DNA from: Isoetes taiwanensis | Lineage: Eukaryota; Streptophyta; Lycopodiopsida; Isoetales; Isoetaceae | NCBI GenBank assembly: GCA_021234155.1 | Contig: JAJEKV010000051.1 | Span: 5,770,698 to 5,834,697 of the forward strand | Direction: 5' to 3' | Length of the DNA stretch: 64,000 nt | Part shown: positions 43,701 to 54,808 of the stretch, one piece after another | Layout: each line of letters starts with the position of its first letter | How positions within the stretch are numbered: the stretch's first letter is position 1 | Notes under the pieces: model-generated | What the model was told of the DNA's origin: nothing | Database searches by the model: none | Seen by the model: the letters and a program-made list of their open reading frames with translations, nothing else | Made by a program: the position numbers and the translations under genes

Positions 43701-44438
43701 TGAAGATATTATATGCAAATGATTACTCTAAGACAACAAGTTCAAACACTTCAAGTAAACCTTCTTTCACACGTCTTATGTATTCAAACCAATAAGCAAA
43801 TCTTAGAGACAATGCTTATTATAAATTCAATTCACTGTTAACAAGGTCAGTATACAATGGTCTGCATTTTTACCTCAAACTTCATCGAAATCGATCATCT
43901 TCACAACTCCACAAAAATGATCTATTACTACTTATTTTTATTTGATCAGATCCGACCGATTAGACCAGATCCCGATCTTCTGGGATGCCGTGGTCCTTCT
44001 CTCCTTGCATCTTGGAGCATGCTTAAATCGTCATGGCAGTTGCCTGAACCTTATTGCACCGCAATCCCTTGTTAGTTTCAAGTCTATATTTGGTTCAATC
44101 TTATCCCGATAACCATTGAACCATAAAATGTAATAACCCTTAGGTTATACTTGCTGCATAGTGAACCATAAGATCTTCATTGAATATCTGCCATAAGGTC
44201 TCCATCGAATATCTTCCATATTGCTTATTAGGCTATTAGGTATAAACCATTACATATAGGCTTAGCCTTCAACAATCATACTCCTTAGATTGTAATCTCT
44301 GCGTTTTTCATAATTACAACACTTAGGTTGTAAATTCTGCATAAAGCATAAACTGTCTGCATAAAGCACAAACTAACCATTGGTCTGCATGCAGAATAAC
44401 TTGTCCATTTAAACTGTGTGATGTTTCACACATCAACA
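43701..44438 (-). repeat. 3' LTR of the copia element (738 bp)
   Basis: On the - strand it starts TGTTGATGTG and ends ATATCTTCA, the TG...CA ends of retroviral-type LTRs. The polyprotein stop codon falls inside it (44426-44428). Confidence 0.95.
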
Positions 44439-45505
44439 TTCTCCTCCTCAGCACACAGTTTAAACACATGAAGATCATCTCTGAATTTTATAAACTTTCT
44501 CTCTACTAATGCTTTTGTAAAGATGTCTGCTGTCTGCAAATCTGTACTAATGTAACACATTCGAATGAATCCCTTTTCTGCAATGTCTCTTATAAAATGT
44601 ATATCAATTTCTATATGCTTCGTTCGCTCGTGCTGGACAGGGTTTTTAACAATTGCAATACAGCTCATACTATCAGTATAAATCAAAGTTGGCTCACCTT
44701 GCTTGAACCCAAGTTCTTCAAGTAATCTCCTTAACCATACAATTTCTTTGGCAAGCAATGAACTGGACACGTATTCTGCTTCTGCAGAAGATAATGCAAT
44801 CGAACTTTGCTTTTTGCTTCTCCAAACAACAGCTCCTCCTCCAAGAAAAACAACATATCCAGATGTTGACTTTCTTGTGGCCAGATCTCCAGCCCAATCT
44901 GCATCACTGAAACCAGTCAATATTAAATCTTTTGAGTTGAATGTGATGCCATGATACTTTGTTCCTTTGAGATATTTTAGAATATGTTTTCCTGCTTCCC
45001 AATGTTTTTTAGTAGGATTGTTACAATACCTACTTAAAACATTTACTGCATAGCTTATATCAGGGCGTGTATTGTTAGATAGATAAAGCAAACATCCTAT
45101 TAGTTCTCTATATGGAACATTCTCAATAACCTTTTCAGCCTGCACATGATCAGTCAATTTGTGACCTGGTACAATAGGTGTTTTTACTGCTTTTGCTCCT
45201 TCTAAATTGAATCTTCTTAGCATGTTATCAACATGCCTACTTTGACTTAGTGAAATAATCCCTTTTTCTTTATCTCTCCATACTTCAATCCCTAAGAATT
45301 GCTTCAGCTCGCCCAAGTCCGTCATCTCAAACTTAGTTTTCAAGATACCTTTGCAATGATCCAAACAAGCACGGTCATTTGACATCATAATACAATCGTC
45401 CACATAAAGTGCAATCACACAAAAATTTTCTCCATCCCTGTATCTATATAAATTACCATCATTATGTAATCTCTCAAATTTCTGATCTCTTAAGTACTTA
45501 TCCAT
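44426..45505 (-). CDS. Copia RT (second half) and RNase H
   Basis: Open for 359 codons: FCVIALYVDDCIMM contains the YVDD catalytic pair, followed by LKQFLGIEV, then YLKGTKYHGITF. RNase H follows with GFSDADWAGD, KSTSGYVVFLGG, SSAEAEYVSSS and the RTKHIEIDIHFIRD block. It ends EEENVDV, reading across the polypurine tract into the LTR. It is in the same frame as the RT part upstream, separated only by a TAA at 45530-45532. Confidence 0.93.
   Translation of the reverse strand: MDKYLRDQKFERLHNDGNLYRYRDGENFCVIALYVDDCIMMSNDRACLDHCKGILKTKFEMTDLGELKQFLGIEVWRDKEKGIISLSQSRHVDNMLRRFNLEGAKAVKTPIVPGHKLTDHVQAEKVIENVPYRELIGCLLYLSNNTRPDISYAVNVLSRYCNNPTKKHWEAGKHILKYLKGTKYHGITFNSKDLILTGFSDADWAGDLATRKSTSGYVVFLGGGAVVWRSKKQSSIALSSAEAEYVSSSLLAKEIVWLRRLLEELGFKQGEPTLIYTDSMSCIAIVKNPVQHERTKHIEIDIHFIRDIAEKGFIRMCYISTDLQTADIFTKALVERKFIKFRDDLHVFKLCAEEENVDV
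44439..44449 (-). promoter_or_regulatory. Polypurine tract
   Basis: GAGGAGGAGAA on the - strand, directly before the 3' LTR; primes plus-strand DNA synthesis. Confidence 0.85.
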
Positions 45506-45529
45506 GCAAAGATACCATTCACGAGGTGA

Positions 45530-47521
45530 TTATCTAAGTCCATAAACTGCCCTGTTAAGCTTCCATACTGATGTGTTGTCTTTTTCATACCCTGCAGGTT
45601 GTTTCATGAATATGGTTTCCTTCAGTTCAGCATTTAAAAATGCAGTATTCACATCCATATGATGTAAGTCAGAATTCATTGCATTTGCTATTGCCAAAAG
45701 CACTCTTAAGCTTGTAACCTTTACCACAGGGGAAAATATTTCATTATAGTCTTTCTCTTTTTCTTGTGAAAATCCCTGAGCTACTAATCTCGCTTTGTAT
45801 CTTTTTGTTCCATCATTATTGGTTTTAATTCTATATATCCACTTGTTTCTAACTATGTTCGTGCAATCTGGCTTTGCAACTATATCAAAAGTTTTAGCAT
45901 CAATAAATGACTGCATTTCTTCTGCCATTGCTTGTACCCATCTTTCTTTCTCATTGCTGCTCATTGCCTCTTCATAAGATGTTGGAATCTCATGATTACT
46001 CAATACTGCCAAAATCTGCTCTGTGTCAGGGATATCAGCATGCTTCTCCAGCCTTTTGCTTCTGCCACTTTCTAACCTGCCATATTCTTTATCATCAAAT
46101 GTCAGTCCTTCTTTCAATTTCTCGGCTTGTGTTTTTCTTTTCTTAATTCTATCTTCTTGCTCAATTTGTTCATCATTTGCTGTTCCTGTTACTATTGGAT
46201 CATGTTGATCTTCTGTGGCTATTTGATCATGTTGACCATCAACTTCTTTTTCTGAAACTTTCTTAACAGTATCCTCATCATCCTCAAGTCCAGCATTTTT
46301 GATGACTTGTTTCTTAGCTATATCTTTTTCTGAAAAAGGCACAGCTTTATTTCTGTCCTTGTAGAACGTCTGCTCATCAAACACTATGTCTCTGCTTATG
46401 ACAATCTTGTTTAGTTCTGGTACAAACATTCTATATCCCTTAGTCTGTTCATCATAACCAACCAGGTAACCTATCTCTGCTTTATCATCTAGTTTCAGTC
46501 TTAATTCACTGGGTATGTGAATGTAACCCAAGCAACCATAGGCCTTAAGGAAATTGTAATCAATGTGTTTATCAGGAGACCATACAAGTTCTGGTACATT
46601 ACCTTTAAGGCTCGATGTTGGCAACTTGTTTTGTATATAGATTGCTGCCTTCAAAGCTTCCTCCCATAGATAATTAGGCAAACCTGAAAATTTTTGCATG
46701 GATCTAACTGCATCAAGCAGGGTTCTATTCTTTCTTTCTGCTGTGCCATTTTGCTGTGGTGTATATCTACACGTGAGCTGTCTTCTAATTCCTCTTGCCA
46801 TGCAAAATAATTTGAAATGGTGTGACAAATACTCTCCTCCTCTATCAGATCTTATGCATTTGAGTTTTCTATTGGTTTGTCTCTCCATTTCTGATACATA
46901 GAGCTTTAAAGCATCAAGTGCTTGAGATTTTCGTGCCAAGCAATATCCTTTGCATCTTCTGCTAAAGTCATCTATAAATGATATGAAATATCTCTTACCA
47001 GTTTTGCCTCTGACATTTAGAGGTCCACATAGATCAGTATGAACTAGATCTAGTATGCCTTCAGCTCGTTTGCTTGATTTTTGAAATGGCAGCCTGCTCA
47101 ATTTTCCTTTCATGCAACCCTCACATATAGAATGATCAGTTTCTGAAATATTGCAGTCAATGAGCCCTTTTTTAACCATGAACTTCACATTATTATAATG
47201 CGTATGTCCAAGTCTGCTATGCCATGTTTCAATATCAGAAAATGTCATTGCATTAATGCTATCAACTGCACAATTATTCATTTGGAATAAATTGCCAACT
47301 CGAGTTGCCAAGAACTTTAATTCATTATTCATGAAGATTTTACAAGACTTTTTCTCAAAGAAGACTTTGTAACCCAAGTCCACAAGTTGACAAACCGAAA
47401 ACGAGATTTTTATTAAACCGGGAACACAAAGTACATTTTCAATATTGACAATATTTCCATCAAGATCATGTAACTGCAACATTCCACATCCCTCAATTTC
47501 TTGTAATTCTCCATTTCCCAC
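45530..47521 (-). CDS. Copia integrase and RT (first half)
   Basis: A 663-codon frame. The zinc-binding HHCC part of integrase has WHSRLGH and ICEGCMKGK. The catalytic core has DLVHTDLCGPL, FIDDFSRR, SDRGGEY and TPQQNGTAERKNRTLLD (D, D, E all present). An acidic linker rich in DEE and KK follows, then RT with NKWIYRIK, ARLVAQGFSQEKEKDYNEIF and MDVNTAFLNAELKE, ending NRAVYGLR. The TAA after YGLR sits where related elements have Gln (YGLKQSPR), so a single C-to-T change can explain it. Confidence 0.93.
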   Translation of the reverse strand: MGNGELQEIEGCGMLQLHDLDGNIVNIENVLCVPGLIKISFSVCQLVDLGYKVFFEKKSCKIFMNNELKFLATRVGNLFQMNNCAVDSINAMTFSDIETWHSRLGHTHYNNVKFMVKKGLIDCNISETDHSICEGCMKGKLSRLPFQKSSKRAEGILDLVHTDLCGPLNVRGKTGKRYFISFIDDFSRRCKGYCLARKSQALDALKLYVSEMERQTNRKLKCIRSDRGGEYLSHHFKLFCMARGIRRQLTCRYTPQQNGTAERKNRTLLDAVRSMQKFSGLPNYLWEEALKAAIYIQNKLPTSSLKGNVPELVWSPDKHIDYNFLKAYGCLGYIHIPSELRLKLDDKAEIGYLVGYDEQTKGYRMFVPELNKIVISRDIVFDEQTFYKDRNKAVPFSEKDIAKKQVIKNAGLEDDEDTVKKVSEKEVDGQHDQIATEDQHDPIVTGTANDEQIEQEDRIKKRKTQAEKLKEGLTFDDKEYGRLESGRSKRLEKHADIPDTEQILAVLSNHEIPTSYEEAMSSNEKERWVQAMAEEMQSFIDAKTFDIVAKPDCTNIVRNKWIYRIKTNNDGTKRYKARLVAQGFSQEKEKDYNEIFSPVVKVTSLRVLLAIANAMNSDLHHMDVNTAFLNAELKETIFMKQPAGYEKDNTSVWKLNRAVYGLR

Positions 47522-48510
47522 TTGTACATGTCTTGAATGACCAGGGCTTTGATTTTTTGAGTTTCGGATGATGTGACTACTGATCTCTCAGCTCCACTAT
47601 CAACTACAATCACAGAATTTTTATTAGCCCTTGTATTAGGAATATTCAATGAGCAAATACAGTTTACCTCATCATCATTTGCTTCCTCCTTGTCAACAGT
47701 TTCAGATTTTTCTCTTGTAATATGCACCCCTGCTGCTCCTCCTCTTTTCTTTGCAAAATTTCCCCTTCCCCTTGTGTCATATCCCTTGCCTCTTCCTCTT
47801 CCAAACACATCTTTAGGACTGGGGCATTTGGCAGCAATATGCCCTCTTCCCTTGCAGTTATAACAATTAAATTCTTGTCCAAGTTTAGGACAGTTTGGTT
47901 TGATATGACCTGGTTCATAACAATTATAACAAATTGTCTTTTCTCCTTGTGATTTTTTCTTTTTCCCTGTGTAGAGAATTTCAGATGCATTCTCCTCATC
48001 TCTCATAAGTTTATTCTGCTCTATTTCTGTTCTCAACATGTTTTCAGCATCCTCTCGGGTTTTTGCAACATTTCTAATCAATAATGATAACTGAGCATTA
48101 GCACTAACTGACCTAACAATTGCTAGGACCAAAACTCTCTCATTTAACACTACTCCTGCTCCATCTAAGTCAGCAACAAGATTGTCAAACTTGTTGAAGA
48201 AATCTGTCACATTCTCTTCCTCATTATATTTTAAATTCCTCAATTCTTTCTCCAAGATAGATGAGGTTTTGTTTTCATAATGCATAAGCATGTATTTCCA
48301 CATCTGTTTAGGGGACATACCTCTAAGTTTCAGCAGAATAGTTGGCCCAACTTTGCTGGTTATTATTCCCCTTGCCTCTTTGATTTTTGTGGAGAGTACA
48401 CTTGCAGACATCACACCTCCTCCTCCACTAACTATCTTTGCAGAAGTCCTCTTTTGAACTGTAGAGGATGATGCATTCATCACTAACTTCACTGCTACCT
48501 GCATCTGCAA
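47413..48510 (-). CDS. Copia gag (C-terminal part) and protease
   Basis: A 365-codon frame: the Gag domain (MWKYMLMHYENK, LRNLKYNEEENVTDFFNKF) and two CCHC knuckles CYNCYEPGHIKPNC and CYNCKGRGHIAAKC. After the basic linker GRGRGKGYDTRGRG comes the aspartic protease active site VVDSGAERSVV. Gag begins at an ATG at 48667-48665 (MATRFGAG) in another frame, so one shift lies near 48480-48505. A second shift separates the protease from integrase near 47520-47560. Confidence 0.9.
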   Translation of the reverse strand: MQMQVAVKLVMNASSSTVQKRTSAKIVSGGGGVMSASVLSTKIKEARGIITSKVGPTILLKLRGMSPKQMWKYMLMHYENKTSSILEKELRNLKYNEEENVTDFFNKFDNLVADLDGAGVVLNERVLVLAIVRSVSANAQLSLLIRNVAKTREDAENMLRTEIEQNKLMRDEENASEILYTGKKKKSQGEKTICYNCYEPGHIKPNCPKLGQEFNCYNCKGRGHIAAKCPSPKDVFGRGRGKGYDTRGRGNFAKKRGGAAGVHITREKSETVDKEEANDDEVNCICSLNIPNTRANKNSVIVVDSGAERSVVTSSETQKIKALVIQDMYKWEMENYKKLRDVECCSYMILMEILSILKMYFVFPV

Positions 48511-48667
48511 TAGTAGCTACAACATCAGGACAATCAGGATCAACAATCTCCCATAAATCTTCAACATCCAATATATGTTTGATTTGATCCTTCCATACTT
48601 GAAACCCAGGTCCACCATTGTATACTTCAACTGCACTAAGCAGCCCTGCACCAAATCTTGTTGCCAT
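48428..48667 (-). pseudogene. Copia gag N-terminal part, frameshifted
   Basis: Starts MATRFGAGLLSAVEVYNGG, 28 nt downstream of the LTR, then FQVWKDQIKHILDVEDLW (the typical copia gag YF-W-xxM-xxL-xxDLW region). It runs into a different frame at about 48490. Confidence 0.85.
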
Positions 48668-48679
48668 GCCTGTCTTTCT

Positions 48680-48692
48680 GGCTCTGATACCA
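48680..48692 (-). promoter_or_regulatory. Primer-binding site (tRNA-iMet type)
   Basis: TGGTATCAGAGCC on the - strand, two bases inside the 5' LTR; matches the 3' end of initiator tRNA-Met. Confidence 0.93.
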
Positions 48693-48694
48693 AA

Positions 48695-49434
48695 TGAAGA
48701 TATTATATGCAAATGATTACTCTAAGACAACAAGTTCAAACACTTCAAGTAAACCTTCTTTCACACGTCTTATGTATTCAAACCAATAAGCAAATCTTAG
48801 AGACAATGCTTATTATAAATTCAATTCACTGTTCACAAGGCCAGTATACAATGGTCTGCATTTTTACCTCAAACTTCATCGAAATCGATCATCTTCACAA
48901 CTCCACAAAAATGATCTATTACTACTTATTTTTTATTTGATCGGATCCTAACCGATTAGGGGCAGATTCGATCTTACGGGATGCCGTGGTCCTTCTCTCC
49001 TTGCATCTTGGAGCATGCTTAAATCGTCATGGCGGTTGTTCGAACCTTATTGCACCGCAATCCCTTGTTAGTTTCAAGTCTATATTTGGTTCAATCTTAT
49101 CCCGATAACCATTGAACCATAAAATGTAATAACCCTTAGGTTATACTTGCTGCATAGTGAACCATAAGATCTTCATTGAATATCTGCCATAAGGTCTCCA
49201 TCGAATATCTTCCATATTGCTTATTAGGCTATTAGGTATAAACCATTACATATAGGCTTAGCCTTCAACAATCATACTCCTTAGATTGTAATCTCTGCGT
49301 TTTTCATAATTACAACACTTAGGTTGTAAATTCTGCATAAAGCATAAACTGTCGCATAAAGCACAAACCCGACCATTGGTCTGCATGCAGAATAACTTGT
49401 CCATTTAAACTGTGTGATGTTTCACACATCAACA
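48695..49434 (-). repeat. 5' LTR of the copia element (740 bp)
   Basis: Pairs with 43701-44438. Holds the element's promoter; no motif is certain enough to mark. Confidence 0.95.
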
Positions 49435-49439
49435 GATGT
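49435..49439. repeat. Target-site duplication GATGT, right
   Basis: Matches 43696-43700. Confidence 0.9.
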
Positions 49440-49738
49440 TGAGGCTTAGTTCCAAAATTGGACATATGATTTTGTATACATATCTTTTAAACATGGTATT
49501 GTATTTAAAAGTCAAGCATTACAAGCAACCTGCTTGTATATATTTGGTAAATTCTGTGTATCAATATACTGTGTTTAAAATGCTGGAATATACATTCATT
49601 TTAAAGAAAATTATGGCTAGATCTCTGCCCATAGGTAAGAACACCTGCTTATGTATGAGGTTGCTAATTGTAACATTTTAGATCTTAAGGTCTATAATGT
49701 TAGGGGAAGGTCCCCATAAAGGTCTTGAACAGGTTTAA

Positions 49739-49773
<35 letters not shown>

Positions 49774-50404
49774 TATATATATACTGTCAAATAGAAAAAG
49801 AAAATGTAGTTACATAATTGTCCAGCTCTAACTAAGCCAAATTATTTACTCTAATATTTTTGAACATGGTCCATTTCTTTAATAGATAGCATAAATTTCG
49901 TCATTTTCATCTATACCCTTTTTCCCTTGAAAAAAATTTTGAACGGAATTTCCTTGCCAAAATTCGACCCTAGAAACTTAGGGTTGTCCAACGTGATTGG
50001 AAGGCTAAATGGCAGCAGATGTCCGGATATCTGCGTGGGCATGCATGTCTTTGGCGGTAAAAGGCGTGAATCGGGTAGGAATGATCAACACCCGCAAGGT
50101 GAATATCTTAAGTTCTTATTTAAAACAGATTCTTATCTACGGATTTAGCCGCCCAAGAGAAGTTTCAATCGTTTCGCCACTAACTGTATGCTTGGAAAGA
50201 TATATGGGAAGGAAGAAAGGTGGCTTAAATAAAGCCACCATTCACAGATTGAAAGAAGAGAAGAAGATGTCTGAGAAAAGGAAAAATCTATTTGATTTCC
50301 ACAAACCTACAATGGCCGAAGCATACATGGGCTTGAAAGAGATGATGACTCAATATTGGGAGCGAATTCCTCTATCCCCACCGGCTTTGTGGATCCCGCT
50401 GGTG

Positions 50405-50502
50405 TAGCTCAATTGGTGGTTATTCCCCGATAGCCAAGAGTGTCCCGATCCCAATCCTAAGATCCCTACTTGGCTCAACCTAGAACTAGTGGGTTCGCAA
50501 CC
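50405..50502 (+). promoter_or_regulatory. tRNA-like Pol III A and B boxes (SINE head or tRNA relic)
   Basis: TAGCTCAATTGG (50405-50416) is a consensus A box and GGTTCGCAACC (50492-50502) a near-consensus B box. The 75-nt gap and lack of a cloverleaf argue against a working tRNA and for a SINE head. Confidence 0.55.
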
Positions 50503-51723
50503 GATCCTATTCGGGGTTTCAGATGGAATTGGTTTACTTCTTATACAATATGATATCATGTTCTTTCTTACAATTATTAAGTCATTAATTGGTTTTCTAT
50601 AGAATAGTTTTCGTTTAGTAATTTTATTCTTCTCAGGATCTACCTTCTTATTGGCTGCTTATCTTTTTCTCTGACCTTTTAATCATGTCCTGCTCTTTAT
50701 TGACCGTCTTGTTTAAAGTAGTTTATGTGCTCTAAAGTTTTTCTTCTCCAAATGCTATATATTTATCTGATTGCCCGCTCCAAATTTATCTTCTTCTTAT
50801 GTTCTTGACTGAACCTTCTATATTTTTCGTGCTTTGGCTGTTTTCACTGATCTATTTGGATTTCTTAAGTCTGTGTTTTAGCTTCCTAGATCAGTTCAGT
50901 GGTTTTGCTTTCTTATTTTACAGATTTTTTCTACCTCTGTTAGATAGATCGATCCTTAAAGCTCCATGTCTTATTAAACTACTTATGATCTTCTATGTAT
51001 AGCCAGTTTATGATTCTTGTTCTATACTGTACCTTTGGTTCTATACCGCCTTTAAGTTATGAACCCTTCTCTTGGGTTATCGTAGATCCTAATTTCCTGT
51101 CATATAATATATAATGATAGTTCGGCTGCCCCTTTTTTTCACTACATTTGAGGTTATGTTATGTACATATTTTACCTAAGATATATGCCTTTTAACTTAG
51201 TATTTTTCATGGTTCTTCTCACACTTTTGAGATCCTGGGTTTCTATTTGTTGCTCTTTCTTTCTTTAAGATTATATATGCTGAGTTATTGTGGTGAACGG
51301 CGTTAAGCCGGTTTTGGTCCATTGCTTACCTGCTACCCAGGTATTGGCAACCATTCTAACGCTTGTCTAATGTCTTGTGGTGCAGGTAACCGGACTGAAC
51401 CCTCCATGCGTTATCTTGGTGTTTGGAATAACAACTTGTTAATTCTACTGAAGCATCATACAAATGATGGACAAGTTTTTTTCTGCTGAAACCTTGTCTT
51501 GGTGATATTCTGAAAACTTTCTTTGGATGGATACAACTTATTACTCATGGTTTATTTTGTCTAAAGCTTTAAATTCATCCTGCTTATTGTTCATTGTCTT
51601 TATGAGCATAAATCCAGACATATCTAGTAATATATCTCGGTTTTTTTATCCTATGCTACTGATTTAAATTTAAGTTTTATATCCTAAGTTAATGTTGTTG
51701 ACCTTAAAAAAGTTTTCTTGCTC

Positions 51724-51779
51724 ATAACTAAACCATATGTTATTATTGGGTATAACTAAACCATATGTTATTATTGGGT
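51724..51779. repeat. Perfect 28-bp tandem duplication
   Basis: TAACTAAACCATATGTTATT and the following bases occur twice in a row. Confidence 0.9.
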
Positions 51780-51965
51780 ATGCTTATCATTACTTTCTTT
51801 TAACCTTGGCTATTTTAAAACTTGTGATTCTTCCACCTTATAATTCTTGCTGATTCCTTCTAAAAAATCAATTTCACAACGCTCATTGTAATATTATGTT
51901 GTAAGCTTGTACTTTAGAGCACGTTTTCTAATATATATTTTGAATTTATCAAACTTTAAACTTTC

Positions 51966-52087
51966 TCTTTAAGTATGTGTTACCTCCATGTGCCTTAAGT
52001 CTTAGGATTTCCTTATTATTAAATCATCTTTAAGTATGTGTTACCTCCATGTGCCTTAAGTCTTAGGATTTCCTTATTATTAAATCA
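51966..52087. repeat. Perfect tandem duplication, period 61 bp
   Basis: The unit with TAAGTATGTGTTACCTCCAT and CTTAGGATTTCCTTATTATT occurs twice without visible change, so it is recent or an assembly product. Confidence 0.9.
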
Positions 52088-53351
52088 CATTATGGTTTTC
52101 TCTATTGATAAGTTATTTCTGATCCTTCTCAAGGCTTGGGTAGGTTTTTTGCACCAAATCCTATCCAGGGTTGCACTTGTAAAGACTGTTTATTCCAAGT
52201 GGAATGTCTAGTCTTAAATGTCTGGATATCTTGTCTTAGACTTGTATATTTCAGGCTTGGGGTTTTTTTTTTTTTTTTTTTTTTTTTTTTGGTGGGTATT
52301 GGACTCCTTATCTAGATATTTTATCTTGTACTTTGCATCCCTAGTTAAGTCAAATAGATAGCATTTTCCTTCTTATGAAAGTTGTTTGTTTTTTGATTGA
52401 TGGCTAATTCAGTTTTGCGAAGAAATTTATTTATGAATCTATACTAACTTAGCTATACATATGAGGACATAATTTGTTAAGTCAACCTCTATTAAGATTA
52501 TTAATTAAACATGCAGAATTGGATTCAGTCTGTGAAGTGCTTGTTGATCACGATCGGCCTCACTTATAGAGCCATCCCTTGGAGCACTCGATACCTGCCC
52601 CACAGGCATGTTGTTACGCCACCGGGGCTGGGTATGCTTGTTCCGATGGCGTGATCAAGCTCCGTTGGTGGTTATGCCCATAAAACTAGGGCCCGTTGTA
52701 AGTTGTCATAATAGTAGTTGCACCCTGGGGCCGTGAAAATCCACCTTCTATGCACCCTCATTGCCTTTCTGCTCTCAACTTGCATCATCCTCTTGGTGAT
52801 ACACCAAATGCCTCGAAACTCCCTGAAGATGTGAAATAGAAAGGTTATGCAAAGGCTATCCACTATGGAAAGGTTACGAAAGGTGTTACAAAATAATAAC
52901 AAACGTACCAGTTCACAATGCTTCCGAGTTGGTTGGGGTGATCAACCCCACTAACCAAGTTAAATGGTAGTGGATGCTCGTCCATGGAGATAGTAGGTTG
53001 TGGCTCGGCCTCCGACATCGAAATTCGAATTGAAATACCATCTACAATACACTTTTGGTATCAAGCGAATAAAGAAGAAAAAATTGACGAGAAGCGTTGA
53101 AACAGACAAAACAAAAAGTACCTTGTGATTGGCTCGAGCTAATCACCAATCTCTGTTTTCTTTTTTAAATTAAAAGAGAAATATACATATTTAAAAAAAA
53201 AAATCATTTTAGTATGTTTAGACAAACAGATCTAAGCCTACTAGATCCATATGAAACTATTACAATTTCAAATGCAATCCCAAACTAGACTAGATGTCAA
53301 TTTACTTTAGGCTTTTATTTGAGAACAAAGAATATCCAAACATTTGGTTTT

Positions 53352-53510
53352 AAATAAATAGAATAGAATAGAATAGAGTTTTTATCGTCCACGGAGACCA
53401 ATTGGCCTATGGGATCCAAACAGGAGGCACATCAAGCGTATTACTGTCCGGGTTAAAAAACCCCCTCCCCGCTCTAAAAGATTGTTTAGGGGAAAAGCCA
53501 TGAAAGTAAT
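53352..53510 (-). mobile_element. LINE 3'-end fragment with (TTCTA)n tail
   Basis: On the - strand, a TTTTTTAACCC block, hairpin AGGCCA-AT-TGGTCT inside a GATCC/GGAC stem, then GATAAAAACTC and TTCTA units (53357-53377 on +). Only the last ~150 bp of the element are present, inserted among the CTCGAG palindromes. Confidence 0.75.
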
Positions 53511-54187
53511 TTAACATCTCAATTAGCAAATAAATCTAATAAATACCAAAGAAAAGACATTTCGAGAAGAAGATGCATTTCAAACAAAAAGATAATTTTA
53601 GATATTTCAAAGTTCAGGAAATTATTGGAAAGGATACTTCAGCAAAGTATATAACAGTAAAAGATATTTCAACATAGGACACTAGAGTAATAAGCTCCAA
53701 AAACTTGAAAAGAAATATTATAAGCTTAATGACAAAAGAATCACATAAAGCCATAGAAAATAAGACTAACAAGTAAGAAAAACTTATGGATATGATGAGA
53801 TATGTTTGGGAACATCCAAACTTCCAAAACATGAGATAAAATTGTATTTAAAAATGCCGAGCAGCTATAATAGTTCAAAAAGAAGAGTAAATATAGCAAT
53901 TTGAAGCCTTTGTAATATTTCCATACTCCATTGTAGCATACTCCTAATCATATAAAGTAGAAATATCACTAATCTTTTAGAGAAACCATAGCAGTACACA
54001 AAAATCAAATTAAAACAATGGAACATATAACAATTTAAAACTTATATGTCAACCCAAACCTAAATTGGACGAGAATTCAAAGGAGAAATCTTTGAAATGA
54101 ACTTCAAGCATCTTCAGCTTCTGGTGCACTTGCACGTCGATCAGTAATGAAATTCGAGCGGGAGAAGCTTGATATATAGAGAGCCTT
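53511..54187. other. AT-rich spacer, nothing recognised
   Basis: Lies between the LINE fragment and the main palindrome group. No coding or RNA signal seen. Confidence 0.5.
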
Positions 54188-54786
54188 GTGATTACCTCGA
54201 GAGAATCGCAAGGTTCTCTACTCTCGTGCTGGTGGAATCGGGAATTTCTCGTTAAACTAAATGGAAAAAAGGAATCTCCAAAAGTCGGGTTTGGAGATAG
54301 TGGAGAATCTTTGTTATTAGCTCGAGAGATTCGCTTGCCCTTTGTGATTCTCTTGAGATAATCACATTTTGATAGAATTGCCCACGAGATTCCATTAAAT
54401 GTTGCGTAAGACAGAGAGGAGTTTGGGGAAATATGTGATTAGATCGAGATAATCACATCCATCTCGTGTAGCGTGCGGAGTGAGATGCATGCTCAGGTGG
54501 ACCTACCGAATCTATAGATGTGCAGAACAACAAATGAAGCTAAGAGAAACACAAAAAATGAGCCACCTAAGTGCCACGTCACTGTGATTTGCTCGAGAGA
54601 ATCACGTGATTCTCTCAACCGAATCATTGTGATTCATTTGTGCGAACCCAAACATTCTCTCGAGAGAATCACGTTGGTGCATCGGTTAAAACTGCGGAGC
54701 CAATAAAGTGCGCGTTGAGCACCACATGTCAAGCATGCATTTAAGTGCATAAGTCTCAAAATAAATGTTAATGAATATGAGCTTTA

Positions 54787-54808
54787 GGGTGGGGTCGCCC
54801 GCTTTCAC
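54787..54808 (+). repeat. Left TIR of the pogo-like transposon
   Basis: Starts GGGTGGGGTCGCC and ends TTTCAC; inverted match to 57733-57754. Confidence 0.85.

Larger units (their letters stand above)
43701..49434 (-). mobile_element. Ty1/copia LTR retrotransposon, nearly intact
   Basis: A 5734-bp element on the - strand with 738/740-bp LTRs, a 5-bp GATGT duplication, a tRNA-Met primer site, a purine tract, and gag-protease-integrase-RT-RNase H in copia order. The LTRs are about 97% identical, so the insertion is fairly young. Differences cluster at 43940-43985 against 48935-48980. Two frameshifts and one stop disable the polyprotein. Confidence 0.96.
49440..53124. other. Intergenic DNA, no gene recognised
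   Basis: AT-rich. T-runs of about 30 at 49741-49770 and 52262-52290. A frame at 50009-50407 (RKKGGLNKATIHRLKEEKKM, FDFHKPTMAEAYMGLKEMM) looks protein-like but matches nothing I know. Tandem duplications lie at 51724-51779 and 51966-52087, and a tRNA-like promoter at 50405. Confidence 0.45.
53125..54672. repeat. Cluster of 22-bp palindromes centred on CTCGAG
   Basis: GTGATT, two bases, CTCGAG, two bases, AATCAC. Near-copies at 53125-53146, 54188-54209, 54313-54334, 54344-54365, 54435-54456, 54584-54605, 54606-54627 and 54651-54672; the first and fifth are the most complete. Not coding. Confidence 0.85.

Noticed and set aside
50405..50502. Functional tRNA gene
   Set aside because: A-to-B box spacing is too long and no acceptor stem pairs.
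52530..52700. Possible structured RNA around GATCACGATCGGCC
   Set aside because: A few local pairings only; no known RNA family recognised.
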